Below, in pieces: positions 42,906 to 53,287 of a DNA stretch of 64,000 bases (position 1 is its first letter; each line of letters opens with the position of its first letter). The position numbers and the translations under genes are program-made. The DNA is from Ardenticatenaceae bacterium (GTDB lineage: Bacteria; Chloroflexota; Anaerolineae; Promineifilales; Promineifilaceae): assembly GCA_020634435.1 (NCBI GenBank), contig JACKBS010000014.1, positions 186,001 to 250,000 of the forward strand, given 5' to 3'. Below the pieces are notes generated by a model. It saw only the letters and a program-made list of their open reading frames with translations, was not told the origin of the DNA and ran no database searches.

Positions 42906-45624
42906 TCGAAGTAATCACAATCTCAGTTTCTAGTGGGATAAAATCACGGCCATCTTGCGCCCGCAGCCGCGTCCCACTCACCGGATCATACAGACCAACA
43001 ACCAGATTGGCACGTCCAGTAAACGAGGTGTCACGCAGGCGAACCTCATGTACATCAACCAAAAATTCGCCAGGCAGCCAGCTGGTTGTGGGGCGGCTGC
43101 CGTTCACTGGCAAACCATCATGCTGGCCAATTAAATTGCCCGATTCGTCCAACAGATGCACAAAAACGGTGTAATTGCTGCCAAACGGCACATCGGCCGC
43201 CTGCCAGACCAGGGTTATCGGCAGCGCCACATCGGCGGCAAATTCGGTTTGCGGCAGGCTGTAACCAACCAAAACAGCCGAATCGCCCAACGGCTGGTTC
43301 AGCAGCACATCCACCGGCGGCTGGGTGAACTGGTGCGCCGCTGCGGTAATGGTGATGTTGGTAACGGCCGTTACCTCATCCCCAACCGCCACCACCAGCT
43401 GCGCCGGGCCTTCTGCTTGCGCCGGGATGGGCAGGAAACGGTGCTCCACCACCATCTCGCCAGCCTGCCACAAATCGGTCGGATAGCGTCCCAACGCGGG
43501 CGCGCCGACCGATTCGACCAGCACATCATTTCCCTGCACCAGCACCACACGCGGTTCGAGGGCGAGCAGGTCGCCTCGTTCAGCCTGCCATTTCAGCACC
43601 ACCAACAGCGACTGTCCCGGCGCAATTTCCTGCCGATCCACGCCAGCAGCCATCAAAGTCAAGCCACCGGCAAAAATAGTTGGCGTGGGCAGTGGAGACA
43701 GCGAATCGGCCAAATCGTAGGGATTGGCCACGCCCACTGGCGGCGACAGGTTGACCTGGCCCAAAATCACCTGCTGCCCCGCCTGATCCACCCGTTCAAT
43801 TGGCACAATACCCGCTGCTGTTTCCGAGTAGAGCGACAAATCCACAGCAAACGTCAGCGGCGGGGTGCCGGGCGCAACGGGCAGGCGATGGTAGGTAATC
43901 ACCGCCTCGCCAGGCTGCCACAGATTCGTTGGGCGATTGAGGGCATCTACCAGCGGCTCATTCCACTGTGCCAGGGGCAGGCCGTCACGATCTACCAGTC
44001 GCAAAGCAGTGTTGATCTGCTGCTCATTGGCATCCGTTTTTTGCCAGGACAGGGCGAGGGTAACGGCCGTATCCGCCGCGGCCCCCTGCTCCAACCACAC
44101 CCCCGTCAGCCGCAATGGGCCAAGCTGTGCCGCCGCTGACTGAAAATCAGGCGGCTTTATTTCTGTTTCCAGCTGGTAAACCGCCACCTGAATACCGTCA
44201 AAATCCAGCCGCTGCTCTAACCAGCCGCCCGATTCCAGGGCAAAAGGCAACAGACCCACCGTGGTGGTGATGTCGGATTCATCTATCACGCGAAACAGGC
44301 GGCGCGGCTGAGCCGACCACGTGGCCAGGTCGGGCCACAGCGTATTGGGCTGGACCTGCTCTGGCAGCACCACGGGTGTGTCACCGCTGTACTCAAACTG
44401 GAAGGCATAGCCCGCGTATGGCAGCAAAATCAAATCGTCGGGCATGGCCATCTCAGCCACGGCAGCGGCCACAGTGCGTAAATCATCCTTGGCATAGGCC
44501 GGATCGAAAAAGTAATGCTGCAAGCCCCAACCAGACAGCCAGAGGAAGCAAACGGCCGTTCCCGCCCGCAGCACATTCCCCAGCCATTCCCATTGGCCCG
44601 ACCGGCGCGTTGGGCTCAACAAAACGGCCAACAGCAGCACAAACCCAGCAGCAAACAGAGCAATGTAGCGCGGGTGCGAATAGGAGCGCACCAGCCAGAC
44701 AGCAAAACCCAGCCCCAGCGGTCCCAGCCAGAACAACAGTACGGTTCCTGTTCTCAAGTTATCTTGCCGCTGGAACAACCAACGCCACAGCAACAGTGCG
44801 ATGAGCAAAATGAGGAGGCTGAGGGCAAACGGCCGTACTCCCGCATTGTCCATCACGTTCACCAGCCCGGTAAGATGGAAGCCCCACACCTGCGGCAGCA
44901 CAAAATCCCAGGCTGGGGGCTCGGTAGCATAACCCGCCAGGCTGGCCTCGGCCTGCACGGCAGACCAGTTCAGCAGCACCCCCACCAACCACGGCAGGCT
45001 GGCCAATCCAGCAACCACCTGCACCTTTAACCACATGGCAAACTGCGGAGTGCGCCACAGTTCAAACAGCAGCCAGACATTCAAAAAGAGCAGCAAAAAG
45101 AGCGAATTGTAGTGCAAATGCACCGCGACCCATTCCACCACCCCCAATGCCAGCCACTGCCGACGGTTGGGCTGACCCAGGCCAATTTCCCAAACCAGCC
45201 ACACAAGCAGCAGATAAACCAGCGGCAAAAAGGCATACACACGCAGTTCTTGACCATACACCACGCTGAGGGACCAAACGGCCGTCATCACCAACCCAAC
45301 CGTGGCCGTGCTCCGACCAAACCAGCGGCGCAGCAGCGCGTACACCAGCGCCAGCTGCAAAAAACTGCCCAATACCGATGAGTAACGCGCCGCAAAAACA
45401 GTCGTGCCCGTTAGTGCGACCCAAATTTTGAGCAGAAAAAAGTAAAGCGGCGGATGAATGTTGACAATCCGGTTGGCCACAATTTCGGCAAAGCTGGACG
45501 TGGCCAGATGCAGGCTGATGCCTTCATCCCACCACAAACTTTGCCCATCCAGCAAAAAAACACGCAGCCAGAAGGCCAGCAGCAAAATTGGCAGCAGCCA
45601 GAGCCAGCGTTGCCATTTGCTCAT
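42898..45624 (-). CDS. GT39/ArnT-like membrane glycosyltransferase with several C-terminal beta-sandwich domains
   Basis: 908 residues. The N-terminal half is a GT39-type polytopic domain with the metal/lipid motif QSLWWDEGISLHLATSSF. The C-terminal half carries at least two or three beta-sandwich units recognisable by L-x-L-x-W-(Q)-x(10-20)-(V/L)-x-L-x-D-x-x-G and ending VGLYDPVSGTRLRAQDG. These may bind glycan. Middle gene of the three-gene operon, overlapping both neighbours. Acceptor and sugar unknown. Confidence 0.85.
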   Translation of the reverse strand: MSKWQRWLWLLPILLLAFWLRVFLLDGQSLWWDEGISLHLATSSFAEIVANRIVNIHPPLYFFLLKIWVALTGTTVFAARYSSVLGSFLQLALVYALLRRWFGRSTATVGLVMTAVWSLSVVYGQELRVYAFLPLVYLLLVWLVWEIGLGQPNRRQWLALGVVEWVAVHLHYNSLFLLLFLNVWLLFELWRTPQFAMWLKVQVVAGLASLPWLVGVLLNWSAVQAEASLAGYATEPPAWDFVLPQVWGFHLTGLVNVMDNAGVRPFALSLLILLIALLLWRWLFQRQDNLRTGTVLLFWLGPLGLGFAVWLVRSYSHPRYIALFAAGFVLLLAVLLSPTRRSGQWEWLGNVLRAGTAVCFLWLSGWGLQHYFFDPAYAKDDLRTVAAAVAEMAMPDDLILLPYAGYAFQFEYSGDTPVVLPEQVQPNTLWPDLATWSAQPRRLFRVIDESDITTTVGLLPFALESGGWLEQRLDFDGIQVAVYQLETEIKPPDFQSAAAQLGPLRLTGVWLEQGAAADTAVTLALSWQKTDANEQQINTALRLVDRDGLPLAQWNEPLVDALNRPTNLWQPGEAVITYHRLPVAPGTPPLTFAVDLSLYSETAAGIVPIERVDQAGQQVILGQVNLSPPVGVANPYDLADSLSPLPTPTIFAGGLTLMAAGVDRQEIAPGQSLLVVLKWQAERGDLLALEPRVVLVQGNDVLVESVGAPALGRYPTDLWQAGEMVVEHRFLPIPAQAEGPAQLVVAVGDEVTAVTNITITAAAHQFTQPPVDVLLNQPLGDSAVLVGYSLPQTEFAADVALPITLVWQAADVPFGSNYTVFVHLLDESGNLIGQHDGLPVNGSRPTTSWLPGEFLVDVHEVRLRDTSFTGRANLVVGLYDPVSGTRLRAQDGRDFIPLETEIVITSNE

Positions 45625-48527
45625 CGCACCACCTCTAGCGGCTGCGGCAAGATGTACTGGTCATCGAGCAGCGCCGCACCATCTTCGGCCAGGATGGGCA
45701 GGCGCACACCGCTGGCCGCCGGGTACAGCCCCAGCACGATTTGGTACGTGCCCGCTGGCGCATCCTCCGGCAATTGGATGGCGTACTCGTCGATGATCAC
45801 CTGCCCGGCGGCCCAGGTGTTGCTGGGCAAGCCACTGGGCCACTGGTCGCCCTGGGCCACAATCTGCCCATCCGGCCCAACCAGATGCACAAAGGTAGAA
45901 AGGATTTCGTCGGGCTGGCGGTCTACCTGCCAGAAAAGGGTCAGTTGAACGGAAGTGCCGGGAACGGCCGTTTCCGTTGACAATTCATATCCACGCAAGC
46001 TAATCAAGTCGCCAAAGCGCAGCCAAACTGGCTGCCCAACATCTTCAGGCAAGTTAAACAGGCGATCCGGCGACACAACATTTAGTTGGCCGAGTTGAAT
46101 GGGCGGCGTGTCGAGGGAACGGCCGTCATCATCTACCATTTCCACCTGCAATTCATAATCTCCTGCCCCCAACTCTGCCGGAATCGGCAGACGATATTTT
46201 TCATGAATCACCTGCCCCGGCTGCCACAGACCGGCATCATACTGACTCAGTGGTAGGATGGCTAAAGAAAAGTCGTCGGCGCGGAATTGAAGTTGCAGGT
46301 TGGCAGGTAAAGTGGTTGTCGCCTGCCAGTACAAATCAACGGTGAAATTTCCAGCCGTGAGCACATTCGCTGGCAAATCGGACTGATCCAAAAACAGCAG
46401 ACCACCGTTCAAGGTTGGCTGATTTTGGGACGCTAACCCCAATGGCTCAGCAGTCAGCAGCGGCGGGGGGGCTAAATTGAGTTGGGCCACGGTTTGGACC
46501 ACGCCCGCAAAACGGCCGTCTGCCCCCAAAATCGGCAACTGCGCCCCGTCTTCTGCGGCAAACAGAGTCAGCTCCACGTGATACGTGGCAGGCGGTAATC
46601 CCGGCGGCAGTTCCAGCGAATAGCGCCAGATGGGCTGCTCGTCTAGCTGCCAGTTTTCCGGGTAAAAGTAAACTTCGTTCAGCAGCGGCATTTCCAGTTG
46701 GGACCAAAGCTGGTCGTTTTCATCCAGAAGACGGAGCTGTACGTTGAAACGGCCGTCTACCGTCTGCACCAACTGCCACTGTACATACACGTCGAGCTGT
46801 TCATCATCGCCAACGGCCGTTCCCGCTCTAACCAGCTCAATTTGCCCACCAAATTGACTGCCCTGCGACTGCCACGCAATTTCTGGCTTGATAGGATGGT
46901 TGTTGGCAAAAATCCACGCCTGATCCGCGCCATCGTAGCGAATGGTGTGCAACAAAGTTTGCTCAAAGCGCAAATGCGCCGCGCCGAAATAAGAATCTTG
47001 GTAGCCACCAAGTGTTTCCACAACAAAATCGGCTTCCTGCCAGCTATCATCATCGCGCAAAATGGTTTTGCCAGGGAAAAATGGCGCAAAGGCGGGACCG
47101 ATGCCGGCAACGGCCGTTTTCTCAGCCGCGTCTGGTTGCGTTGCCAGCCACTGCGCCGCCGCGCTCACCGCTTCACCCCAGCCCATCGGCATCATGTAAC
47201 GTGCCGTGTAGGTGCCGCCCACCAGTGGATTGTAGGCATTGAGCAGGTACGGTACGGCCGTTGCCAAATACAGCAGGACCACAATCGCACCACCGATGGT
47301 AACGCGTCGAATCCAAGGCTGCCGATGCCGCAAAAACAGCCCCCAGCCCAGCACTCCCAGCAAAAAGAGCAGCGGCAATGCAGGCAGCAAATAGCGGTCA
47401 TACTTTCGTGTGGCAATTGTCAGCACAGCCATGAAAAAAATTGGCCAGGTAATTGCGATGAGGCGATACGGCCGTTGCCACCACTTTTCACGCCAGCCAT
47501 ACCAAACGCCAAAAATGAGTCCCAACAGCACCAACGGATTTAGCCGAAACAGTAGCGCTACCGGGTAAAACGCCGTCCCTGGCGCGGCGCGCACTTCGCC
47601 CATAAAAAAGATGGCAGGCAGCACTTCCTCTGTTTCATGCAAAATCGTACCGAAAATCGCCTCGTAGGTCGCTATCGGAGCCATCCACAAGGCAGGCAGC
47701 AGCGCAAATTGGATTACGACCATTGTCACCAGCCAAACGAACCCCAGGGCTATCAGCTGCCGCCAGTAGCTGCGCCAAATAAAAATCGCCACGCCGAAGG
47801 CCAGCCCCGCAAAAGGCAGTAACGCCAGCCCCGCCGATTTGGTCAGGATAGCACACCCGGCAGCAGCGCCAGAAACGGCCGTTAGCACAAATGGGGCGCG
47901 AATGGACGCCGATGAACGCGGATTTTTGTAGCTATCCAGGGCTAATGCCAGCGCCAGCAGCGAAATCGTGGTGCAGGTGGTCAGCAAGCCATCCAGGTGC
48001 AGCAGACCAGACAGCCCAGCCTCAAACGGGTCCAACGCCAGCAGACCGGCAAATCCAGCCGCCAGCGCCACCGGCACCAACCGCCGCGCCAGCCAAAAAA
48101 TCACGACAATGCCCAGGCTATTAAAGACAGCAACGGCCGTTCGGCCCGCCGACAAAAAAGTCGCCAGTTTAGGAAAAGCGGCCGTGTTTTCCGGGGCCAA
48201 CCAGGCTAAGTGAGTAATCCAGTCGTAGGTAGCTGCGTCAGACGGCCGTAACCACAGCTGAATTTGCAGCCCCAATGCCCCTAGCCAAGTCGTCGTCACA
48301 CCCGGATGCCCAGTTGTGAGCGTGTCTGCCCAACGGCCCTGCCCCAGCGCTTGATGAAACAACACGGAGCGGTGAACCCAGTTCAACTCATCGGGCGTAA
48401 TGTACCGGCCCAAAGCCAGCAGCCGTGGCAGCAGCGCAACAACAAAGAGAACAAGGACAAACAGTGGCGATTGCAGGAAGTGAAACGGCCGTTGCCGCAG
48501 CAAAAACGATCTCATTCCCCCAATCAT
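45621..48527 (-). CDS. GT39-like membrane glycosyltransferase with several C-terminal beta-sandwich domains
   Basis: 968 residues, the largest and first gene of the GT-C operon. A helix-rich N-terminal domain of about 430 residues follows RYITPDELNWVHRS, the acidic motif region, and includes HPGVTTTWLGALG. The C-terminal half has at least three beta-sandwich units, the last containing LTLFWQVDRQPDEILSTFVH and IVLGLYPAASGVRLPIL. Its stop overlaps the next ATG by 4 bp. Predicted to add sugars to lipid- or protein-linked glycans outside the cell. Confidence 0.85.
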   Translation of the reverse strand: MIGGMRSFLLRQRPFHFLQSPLFVLVLFVVALLPRLLALGRYITPDELNWVHRSVLFHQALGQGRWADTLTTGHPGVTTTWLGALGLQIQLWLRPSDAATYDWITHLAWLAPENTAAFPKLATFLSAGRTAVAVFNSLGIVVIFWLARRLVPVALAAGFAGLLALDPFEAGLSGLLHLDGLLTTCTTISLLALALALDSYKNPRSSASIRAPFVLTAVSGAAAGCAILTKSAGLALLPFAGLAFGVAIFIWRSYWRQLIALGFVWLVTMVVIQFALLPALWMAPIATYEAIFGTILHETEEVLPAIFFMGEVRAAPGTAFYPVALLFRLNPLVLLGLIFGVWYGWREKWWQRPYRLIAITWPIFFMAVLTIATRKYDRYLLPALPLLFLLGVLGWGLFLRHRQPWIRRVTIGGAIVVLLYLATAVPYLLNAYNPLVGGTYTARYMMPMGWGEAVSAAAQWLATQPDAAEKTAVAGIGPAFAPFFPGKTILRDDDSWQEADFVVETLGGYQDSYFGAAHLRFEQTLLHTIRYDGADQAWIFANNHPIKPEIAWQSQGSQFGGQIELVRAGTAVGDDEQLDVYVQWQLVQTVDGRFNVQLRLLDENDQLWSQLEMPLLNEVYFYPENWQLDEQPIWRYSLELPPGLPPATYHVELTLFAAEDGAQLPILGADGRFAGVVQTVAQLNLAPPPLLTAEPLGLASQNQPTLNGGLLFLDQSDLPANVLTAGNFTVDLYWQATTTLPANLQLQFRADDFSLAILPLSQYDAGLWQPGQVIHEKYRLPIPAELGAGDYELQVEMVDDDGRSLDTPPIQLGQLNVVSPDRLFNLPEDVGQPVWLRFGDLISLRGYELSTETAVPGTSVQLTLFWQVDRQPDEILSTFVHLVGPDGQIVAQGDQWPSGLPSNTWAAGQVIIDEYAIQLPEDAPAGTYQIVLGLYPAASGVRLPILAEDGAALLDDQYILPQPLEVVR

Positions 48528-48630
48528 AGCGCAAAGCCCGTCAGGCGAATAATAATTTTGCCAAACATAATCACGGCTTTATTGAGTCCACAGGTACCAT
48601 AGGAACATCATTAACAGGAGTACCGTTATA

Positions 48631-48658
48631 TTGCCTGACACATTAAACCCAGTATAAT
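48631..48658 (+). promoter_or_regulatory. Promoter of the S1-repeat protein gene
   Basis: TTGCCT, a 16-bp spacer and a perfect TATAAT; the transcript would start near 48665, about 40 nt before the TTG start codon. Confidence 0.55.
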
Positions 48659-48704
48659 CAGGGAAAATGCCCATGTTGGTAAATGAAAGTGAGGACGAAG
48701 AGTT

Positions 48705-49856
48705 TTGAGTGACAACGTAGCAAATCTAGGAGGGGGCGAACAAAGCCACCCAATGGAGTTTCTTCTGGCGGAAGAGCTCAACTTACCCAAAATTGGTGAA
48801 ACCCGTCAAGGTTGGGTAATTGAACATCGTAATAATGCAATCCTGATTGATATCGGTGCCAAGTCAGAAGGTGTTATTTCCGGCGCTGAGATGCAAAATA
48901 TGGACGACGATACCCGCGAGCAGTTAGCCGTGGGCAATGAAGTATCGGTTTATGTGGTTAACACAGAAGACCAGCACGGCAATGTCGTTGTCTCTTTTGC
49001 CAAAGCCGCCGAAGAAATGGATTGGACTCGCGCTGAGGAACTTTTGGCTTCCCAAGACGTCTACAAAGGTAAGATTATTGGCCAAAACAAGGGTGGCATC
49101 CTGGTTAAATTGGGCCAACTGCGCGGTTTTATCCCCAATTCTCAAATTAGCCGCCGTCGCGGCAATGACGAAGCCGGGAAAAACAAACCAGCCAATAATG
49201 TGATCCAAACCAAAGTCATTGAGGTAGATCGTAAGCGAGGCCGTTTAATCTTATCTGAAAGAGCAGCCGAAAAAGAAGCACGGCAGGCCAAACGGGCCCA
49301 ATTGCTGAGCAATCTGCAAGAAGGCAGCATCTTGAAGGGCCGCGTGATTAATCTAGCTGACTTTGGCGCTTTTATCGACGTTGGCGGTGTAGAAGGTTTG
49401 GTTCATTTGTCTGAGCTGAGCTGGAAACGAGTCAATGCTCCGGCCGACATTCTGGCAGTTGGCGACGAAGTTGAAGTTTACGTCCTGAATATTGATCAAG
49501 ATCGCGAACGGCTGGCCCTCAGCTTGAAGCGTTTGGAACCAGATCCGTGGACCATCATTGATGAATATTACCAGGTGGGCCAGCTTCTTGAGGCGGCTAT
49601 CACTAAATTGACCAAGTATGGCGCATTCGCCCGGCTGGATGACGAATACGCCCTTGAAGGATTGATCCATATCTCAGAGTTGTCTGAGAATCATGTGAAT
49701 CATCCGCGAGATGTAGTACAACCGTCACAAACTGTAACCGTCCGCATTATCCGTGTGGACAAAGACCAACGACAGTTGGGTTTGAGTATAAAACAAGTTG
49801 TTTCTGACAAATTCGTCGAAGCAGACCTGGAAAAATTAACAACTATCCAAGATTAG
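48705..49856 (+). CDS. Ribosomal protein S1 homologue with four S1 RNA-binding domains
   Basis: 383 residues with four OB-fold S1 repeats: around RQGWVIEHRNNAILIDIGAK, IGQNKGGILVKLGQLRGFIP, LKGRVINLADFGAFIDVGG and ITKLTKYGAFARLDDEYALE. The third and fourth repeats have the classical GAFIDVG/GLVHLSELS signature. The four-domain form is common outside Proteobacteria; it helps load mRNA on the ribosome or acts as an RNA chaperone. The TTG start is supported by GAGGA 9 nt upstream and by the absence of another in-frame start. No ACGGCCGT octamer occurs in the gene. Confidence 0.9.
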   Translation: MSDNVANLGGGEQSHPMEFLLAEELNLPKIGETRQGWVIEHRNNAILIDIGAKSEGVISGAEMQNMDDDTREQLAVGNEVSVYVVNTEDQHGNVVVSFAKAAEEMDWTRAEELLASQDVYKGKIIGQNKGGILVKLGQLRGFIPNSQISRRRGNDEAGKNKPANNVIQTKVIEVDRKRGRLILSERAAEKEARQAKRAQLLSNLQEGSILKGRVINLADFGAFIDVGGVEGLVHLSELSWKRVNAPADILAVGDEVEVYVLNIDQDRERLALSLKRLEPDPWTIIDEYYQVGQLLEAAITKLTKYGAFARLDDEYALEGLIHISELSENHVNHPRDVVQPSQTVTVRIIRVDKDQRQLGLSIKQVVSDKFVEADLEKLTTIQD

Positions 49857-49967
49857 TCAGATGTGGTGGGGAGCCGCTTACGTTCGCAAACGGCCGTAAA
49901 CACTGACAATGGAATAGTTGTTCACCTGGTCCGCGGGCACGAATGGTGAGAACCGAGGTGAGCACGG

Positions 49968-52469
49968 GTGAACTCTAAAAATTGGGAACGTTTTACGCAA
50001 CGCGCCAGGCGCGTGCTAAGTTTAGCCCAAGAAGAGGCTGAACGATTAAATCACAACTATATTGGCAGTGAGCATGTCCTTATTGGGCTGCTCCGGGAAG
50101 AAGGCGGTGTTGCGGGACGTGTGTTGCGGGAGCTAGGTCTGGATGCAGTGCGCGTTCAGGCCATGGTCGAAAGACTATCTGGTGGCCCAGGTACCAGAAC
50201 CCCATTCACAAAAATCGAGCTTTCCCCAAGCACCAAGCGGGTGCTTGAGCTGGCAGTTGAAGAAGCCCGCCGCATGGGACAGCACTATATCAGTACAGAG
50301 CATTTACTACTTGGTTTGGCCCGGCAGAACGAGGGCTTAGCCATTGACGTTTTGCGCAAGTTTGGCATTAGCGCCGAACAAATTCGGCGGCAAACTCGCC
50401 GGATGCTGCGTGAAAGTCCAGTGGCCACAAGCGAAACGAGCAGCACCCCAACCCCTCGCCGCAGCGCCAAAAAAGAGAAGAGCAAAACGCCAATGGTCGA
50501 TCAACTAGCTACCGATCTAACCGCCCTGGCAGAAGAGAACAAGCTCGATCCCGTTATCGGGCGCAGTACTGAAATTGAGCGTGTTATTCAAATTTTGGCC
50601 CGCCGCACCAAGAACAATCCGGCCCTCATCGGTGAACCAGGCGTTGGTAAAACCGCCATTATCGAAGGGTTGGCTCAACGCATTGTAGACGGCCGTGTTC
50701 CAGACATTTTGCACAACAAGCGCGTCCTACAGCTCGATGTGGGCAGTTTGGTTGCAGGTACCATGTACCGAGGCCAGTTTGAAGAACGCCTCAAGCGCGT
50801 CATCGAAGAGCTAAAATCCAGCGATGCCATTTTGTTCATCGACGAGGTGCACATGCTGGTGGGCGCAGGTTCCGCAGGCAGTTCAGTCGATGCGGCTAAC
50901 ATCCTAAAGCCAGCTCTGGCACGTGGTGAACTGCAAACGATTGGTGCCACTACCCTGGAAGAGTATCGCAAGTACATCGAAAGTGATGCTGCGTTGGAAC
51001 GTCGTTTCCAACCAATTCATGTGGATGAACCGTCGCCAGAAGAAAGCATTGAAATTTTGCACGGCATCAAAGGCGCTTACGAGAAGCACCACAATCTGTT
51101 CATTACAGAAGAAGCCATCGAAGCGGCCGTTAATCTCTCCACACGCTATGTTACAGATCGTTTCTTGCCCGACAAGGCTATTGACCTGATTGATGAAAGC
51201 GCCTCTCGTGTACGCATGTATCGCGTACCACAGCCAGCCGACATCCGCGAAGCGTATGATCAGCTGCGTGACATTCGTGCCGAACGGATTCTGGCTGAAG
51301 ATGACGGCCGTACCGAAGATGTTCTGCACTTAAATGAGCGTGAGGAAGAAATTCAGCGTCAGCTCGATCAGCTGCGTGCAGGCAATGCCGAACAAGAAAA
51401 ATCAGTCAGCGTAACGGCCGAAGATATTGCCGAAGTGCTGTCCATGTGGACCGGTATTCCGATCTACCAGTTTACGCAGGAGGAATCGGCGCGACTGTTG
51501 GAAATGGAATCAGACCTACGCAAGTACATCGTTGGGCAAGGCGAAGCGATTGAAGCAATTGCGAAAGCCGTCCGCCGTGCTCGCGCTGGCTTAAAAGATC
51601 CCCAGCGCCCGATTGGATCGTTTATCTTCCTTGGCCCCACCGGCGTGGGTAAGACTGAGCTGACGAAAGCTCTGGCCAAGTTCCTCTTTGGCAGTGAAGA
51701 TGCGCTGGTGCAGTTGGACATGTCTGAATTCATGGAGCGGCACAACGTGGCTCGTTTGGTGGGTTCACCTCCTGGCTATGTTGGCTACGAAGATGCTGGC
51801 CAATTAACGGAAGCTGTGCGGAGACGGCCGTATTCCATCATCGTTTTTGATGAGATTGAAAAGGCCCATCCCGAAACGTTCAACATCTTGCTGCAAATCA
51901 TGGAAGAAGGCCATCTGTCTGATGCGAAAGGCCAGAAGATCAACTTCCGCAACACCATCATCATCATGACTTCCAATGTGGGTGCCGACACGATTCGTCG
52001 TGGGCCAAACCTGGGCTTTGCCTTCCAGCGGGACGATGCAGTGGTGTCACAAGAACAGCATAAAGAAATGCGCAAGACGCTGATGGATGAGCTAAAGCGC
52101 AAGTTCCGCCCCGAATTCATCAACCGCGTGGACAGCATCATCGTCTTCCGCCAGCTGTCCAAAGAAGATATCCGCAAGATTGTGGACATCATTCTCGACG
52201 AAGTGAACCAGCGCCTGACAGAGCACGATCTGACCATCGCGGCAACGGACGCGGCACGCGATTGGCTTGGTGAACATGGCTATGATGCGGAGTTTGGCGC
52301 TCGACCGCTGCGGCGGCTTGTCCAAACAGAAGTTGAGGATCGGCTGTCTGATGCGGTTTTGGCGGGACGCTTCGCCGCAGATGATGTCGTCACTATCGAC
52401 GTAGAAGATGATGCGATTGTTTTGAAGCATCAAACCGAAACGCCGTTACCAGCAACAGACCCAGCATAA
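49968..52469 (+). CDS. clpC: ATP-dependent Clp protease ATP-binding subunit ClpC
   Basis: An 833-residue AAA+ unfoldase feeding substrates to ClpP. Domains in order: double Clp N-domain (1-150, with EHVLIGLLREEGGVAGRVL), AAA-1 with Walker A GEPGVGKTA (about 220), a ClpC-type middle helix region with a UVR-like segment (LHLNEREEEIQRQLDQLRA), AAA-2 with GPTGVGKTE, and a C-terminal D2 small domain. GTG start with GAGGTG 8 nt upstream. The gene stands alone, closed by a strong bidirectional terminator. Confidence 0.96.
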   Translation: MNSKNWERFTQRARRVLSLAQEEAERLNHNYIGSEHVLIGLLREEGGVAGRVLRELGLDAVRVQAMVERLSGGPGTRTPFTKIELSPSTKRVLELAVEEARRMGQHYISTEHLLLGLARQNEGLAIDVLRKFGISAEQIRRQTRRMLRESPVATSETSSTPTPRRSAKKEKSKTPMVDQLATDLTALAEENKLDPVIGRSTEIERVIQILARRTKNNPALIGEPGVGKTAIIEGLAQRIVDGRVPDILHNKRVLQLDVGSLVAGTMYRGQFEERLKRVIEELKSSDAILFIDEVHMLVGAGSAGSSVDAANILKPALARGELQTIGATTLEEYRKYIESDAALERRFQPIHVDEPSPEESIEILHGIKGAYEKHHNLFITEEAIEAAVNLSTRYVTDRFLPDKAIDLIDESASRVRMYRVPQPADIREAYDQLRDIRAERILAEDDGRTEDVLHLNEREEEIQRQLDQLRAGNAEQEKSVSVTAEDIAEVLSMWTGIPIYQFTQEESARLLEMESDLRKYIVGQGEAIEAIAKAVRRARAGLKDPQRPIGSFIFLGPTGVGKTELTKALAKFLFGSEDALVQLDMSEFMERHNVARLVGSPPGYVGYEDAGQLTEAVRRRPYSIIVFDEIEKAHPETFNILLQIMEEGHLSDAKGQKINFRNTIIIMTSNVGADTIRRGPNLGFAFQRDDAVVSQEQHKEMRKTLMDELKRKFRPEFINRVDSIIVFRQLSKEDIRKIVDIILDEVNQRLTEHDLTIAATDAARDWLGEHGYDAEFGARPLRRLVQTEVEDRLSDAVLAGRFAADDVVTIDVEDDAIVLKHQTETPLPATDPA

Positions 52470-52488
52470 GCTAAATCAAACAACTAAC

Positions 52489-52520
52489 AAAAAAGCCCTG
52501 GAAATTCCAGGGCTTTTTTT
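52489..52520. terminator. Strong bidirectional terminator between clpC and the LysM lipoprotein gene
   Basis: AAAAAAGCCCTGGAA-A-TTCCAGGGCTTTTTT: a perfect stem with A and T tracts on the two sides. It serves both convergent genes. Confidence 0.92.
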
Positions 52521-52541
52521 ATTCACAATGAGCAGCCTCGA

Positions 52542-52916
52542 TTATTCGCATTCGGGAATATAAAGAATTTGCCCGACCTTAATCAGATTGTAGTTGTAAA
52601 TTCGGTTTGAATCCGCCAGGAATTTTGTGTCCAGCCCGTAAAAAGCCGCAATGCCGCCTAATGTCTCACCAGCCTGCACAATATGAATTGTGCGCGTGCT
52701 TACGGGAGAAATATGCCCACCCCGCCCCATTGGTTCTGGCGTGTAGGTTGGTGGAAGGCTTGGCGTGGCTGTGACTTCGACCCGTGGGGCTTCCTGATCG
52801 GCCGTTTCCTGGACCGTGTCACTCTCGGTACTGTCACCGCTATCACCACCTGGCAATTGGGCACAGGCCACCATTACAAAAGAAAGAAGCAAAACAAAAA
52901 CAATATATTTACGCAT
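52542..52916 (-). CDS. LysM-domain lipoprotein
   Basis: 124 residues: a lipoprotein signal with lipobox VMVAC (Cys18), an acidic Ser/Thr linker, and one C-terminal LysM module (IHIVQAGETLGGIAAFYGLD, ending VGQILYIPECE). It likely binds peptidoglycan or a related glycan at the membrane surface. GAGGAG lies 6 nt before the ATG. It is convergent to clpC. Confidence 0.85.
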   Translation of the reverse strand: MRKYIVFVLLLSFVMVACAQLPGGDSGDSTESDTVQETADQEAPRVEVTATPSLPPTYTPEPMGRGGHISPVSTRTIHIVQAGETLGGIAAFYGLDTKFLADSNRIYNYNLIKVGQILYIPECE

Positions 52917-53194
52917 GATGTCTCCTCATTTGCCTGACAAGAGCCACATCCCAAAACTCTCGTAAGATAAATGCCCCACATCAAAATGGGGTACTGCACA
53001 GAATTTGGCTATTGGCGATTTTTGAGTTCAGTTAAACATAATATGAGCCATTATAGCAGAGGCATTCCAATTTTTGAAGATGCAATCACAAACTTAGGTA
53101 ACATAACCTTACTGAAGCATCATAAAAGTGTCAAAAAATTCTTCAAACTACCATAAATTTCTGGCAAAAATTCTGGCTAAAGAAAGAGATGGGG

Positions 53195-53209
53195 GTCCTA
53201 AGTTAGGAC
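53195..53209. promoter_or_regulatory. Perfect 15-bp palindrome, candidate operator of the kinase-caspase gene
   Basis: GTCCTAA-G-TTAGGAC, centred about 85 bp upstream of the expected transcription start of the gene at 53288. The position suits an activator site; no binding protein is known. Confidence 0.4.
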
Positions 53210-53250
53210 GTATGTACTAAGGGGCGGCGTGAATAAGACGGGAATAGCTG

Positions 53251-53280
53251 TTGTGAAGTGCCAAAAGCAAAAACTATAAT
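53251..53280 (+). promoter_or_regulatory. Promoter giving a leaderless mRNA for the kinase-caspase gene
   Basis: TTGTGA, an 18-bp spacer and a perfect TATAAT that ends 7 nt before the ATG at 53288. There is no Shine-Dalgarno sequence. Confidence 0.65.
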
Positions 53281-53287
53281 TTGACAA

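Larger units (their letters stand above)
52917..53287. other. Intergenic region before the kinase-caspase gene
   Basis: 371 bp between divergent genes. It contains a small hairpin (CCCCACAT near 52974 with ATGGGG), a direct repeat AAATTCTGG/AAATTTCTGG near 53155-53180, the 15-bp palindrome at 53195-53209 and the promoter at 53251-53280. A 61-codon open frame at 52971 has no support as a gene. Confidence 0.5.

Noticed and set aside
52971..53156. 61-codon open frame in the gap before the kinase-caspase gene
   Set aside because: No ribosome-binding site, biased composition of an AT-rich gap, and it begins in a small hairpin.
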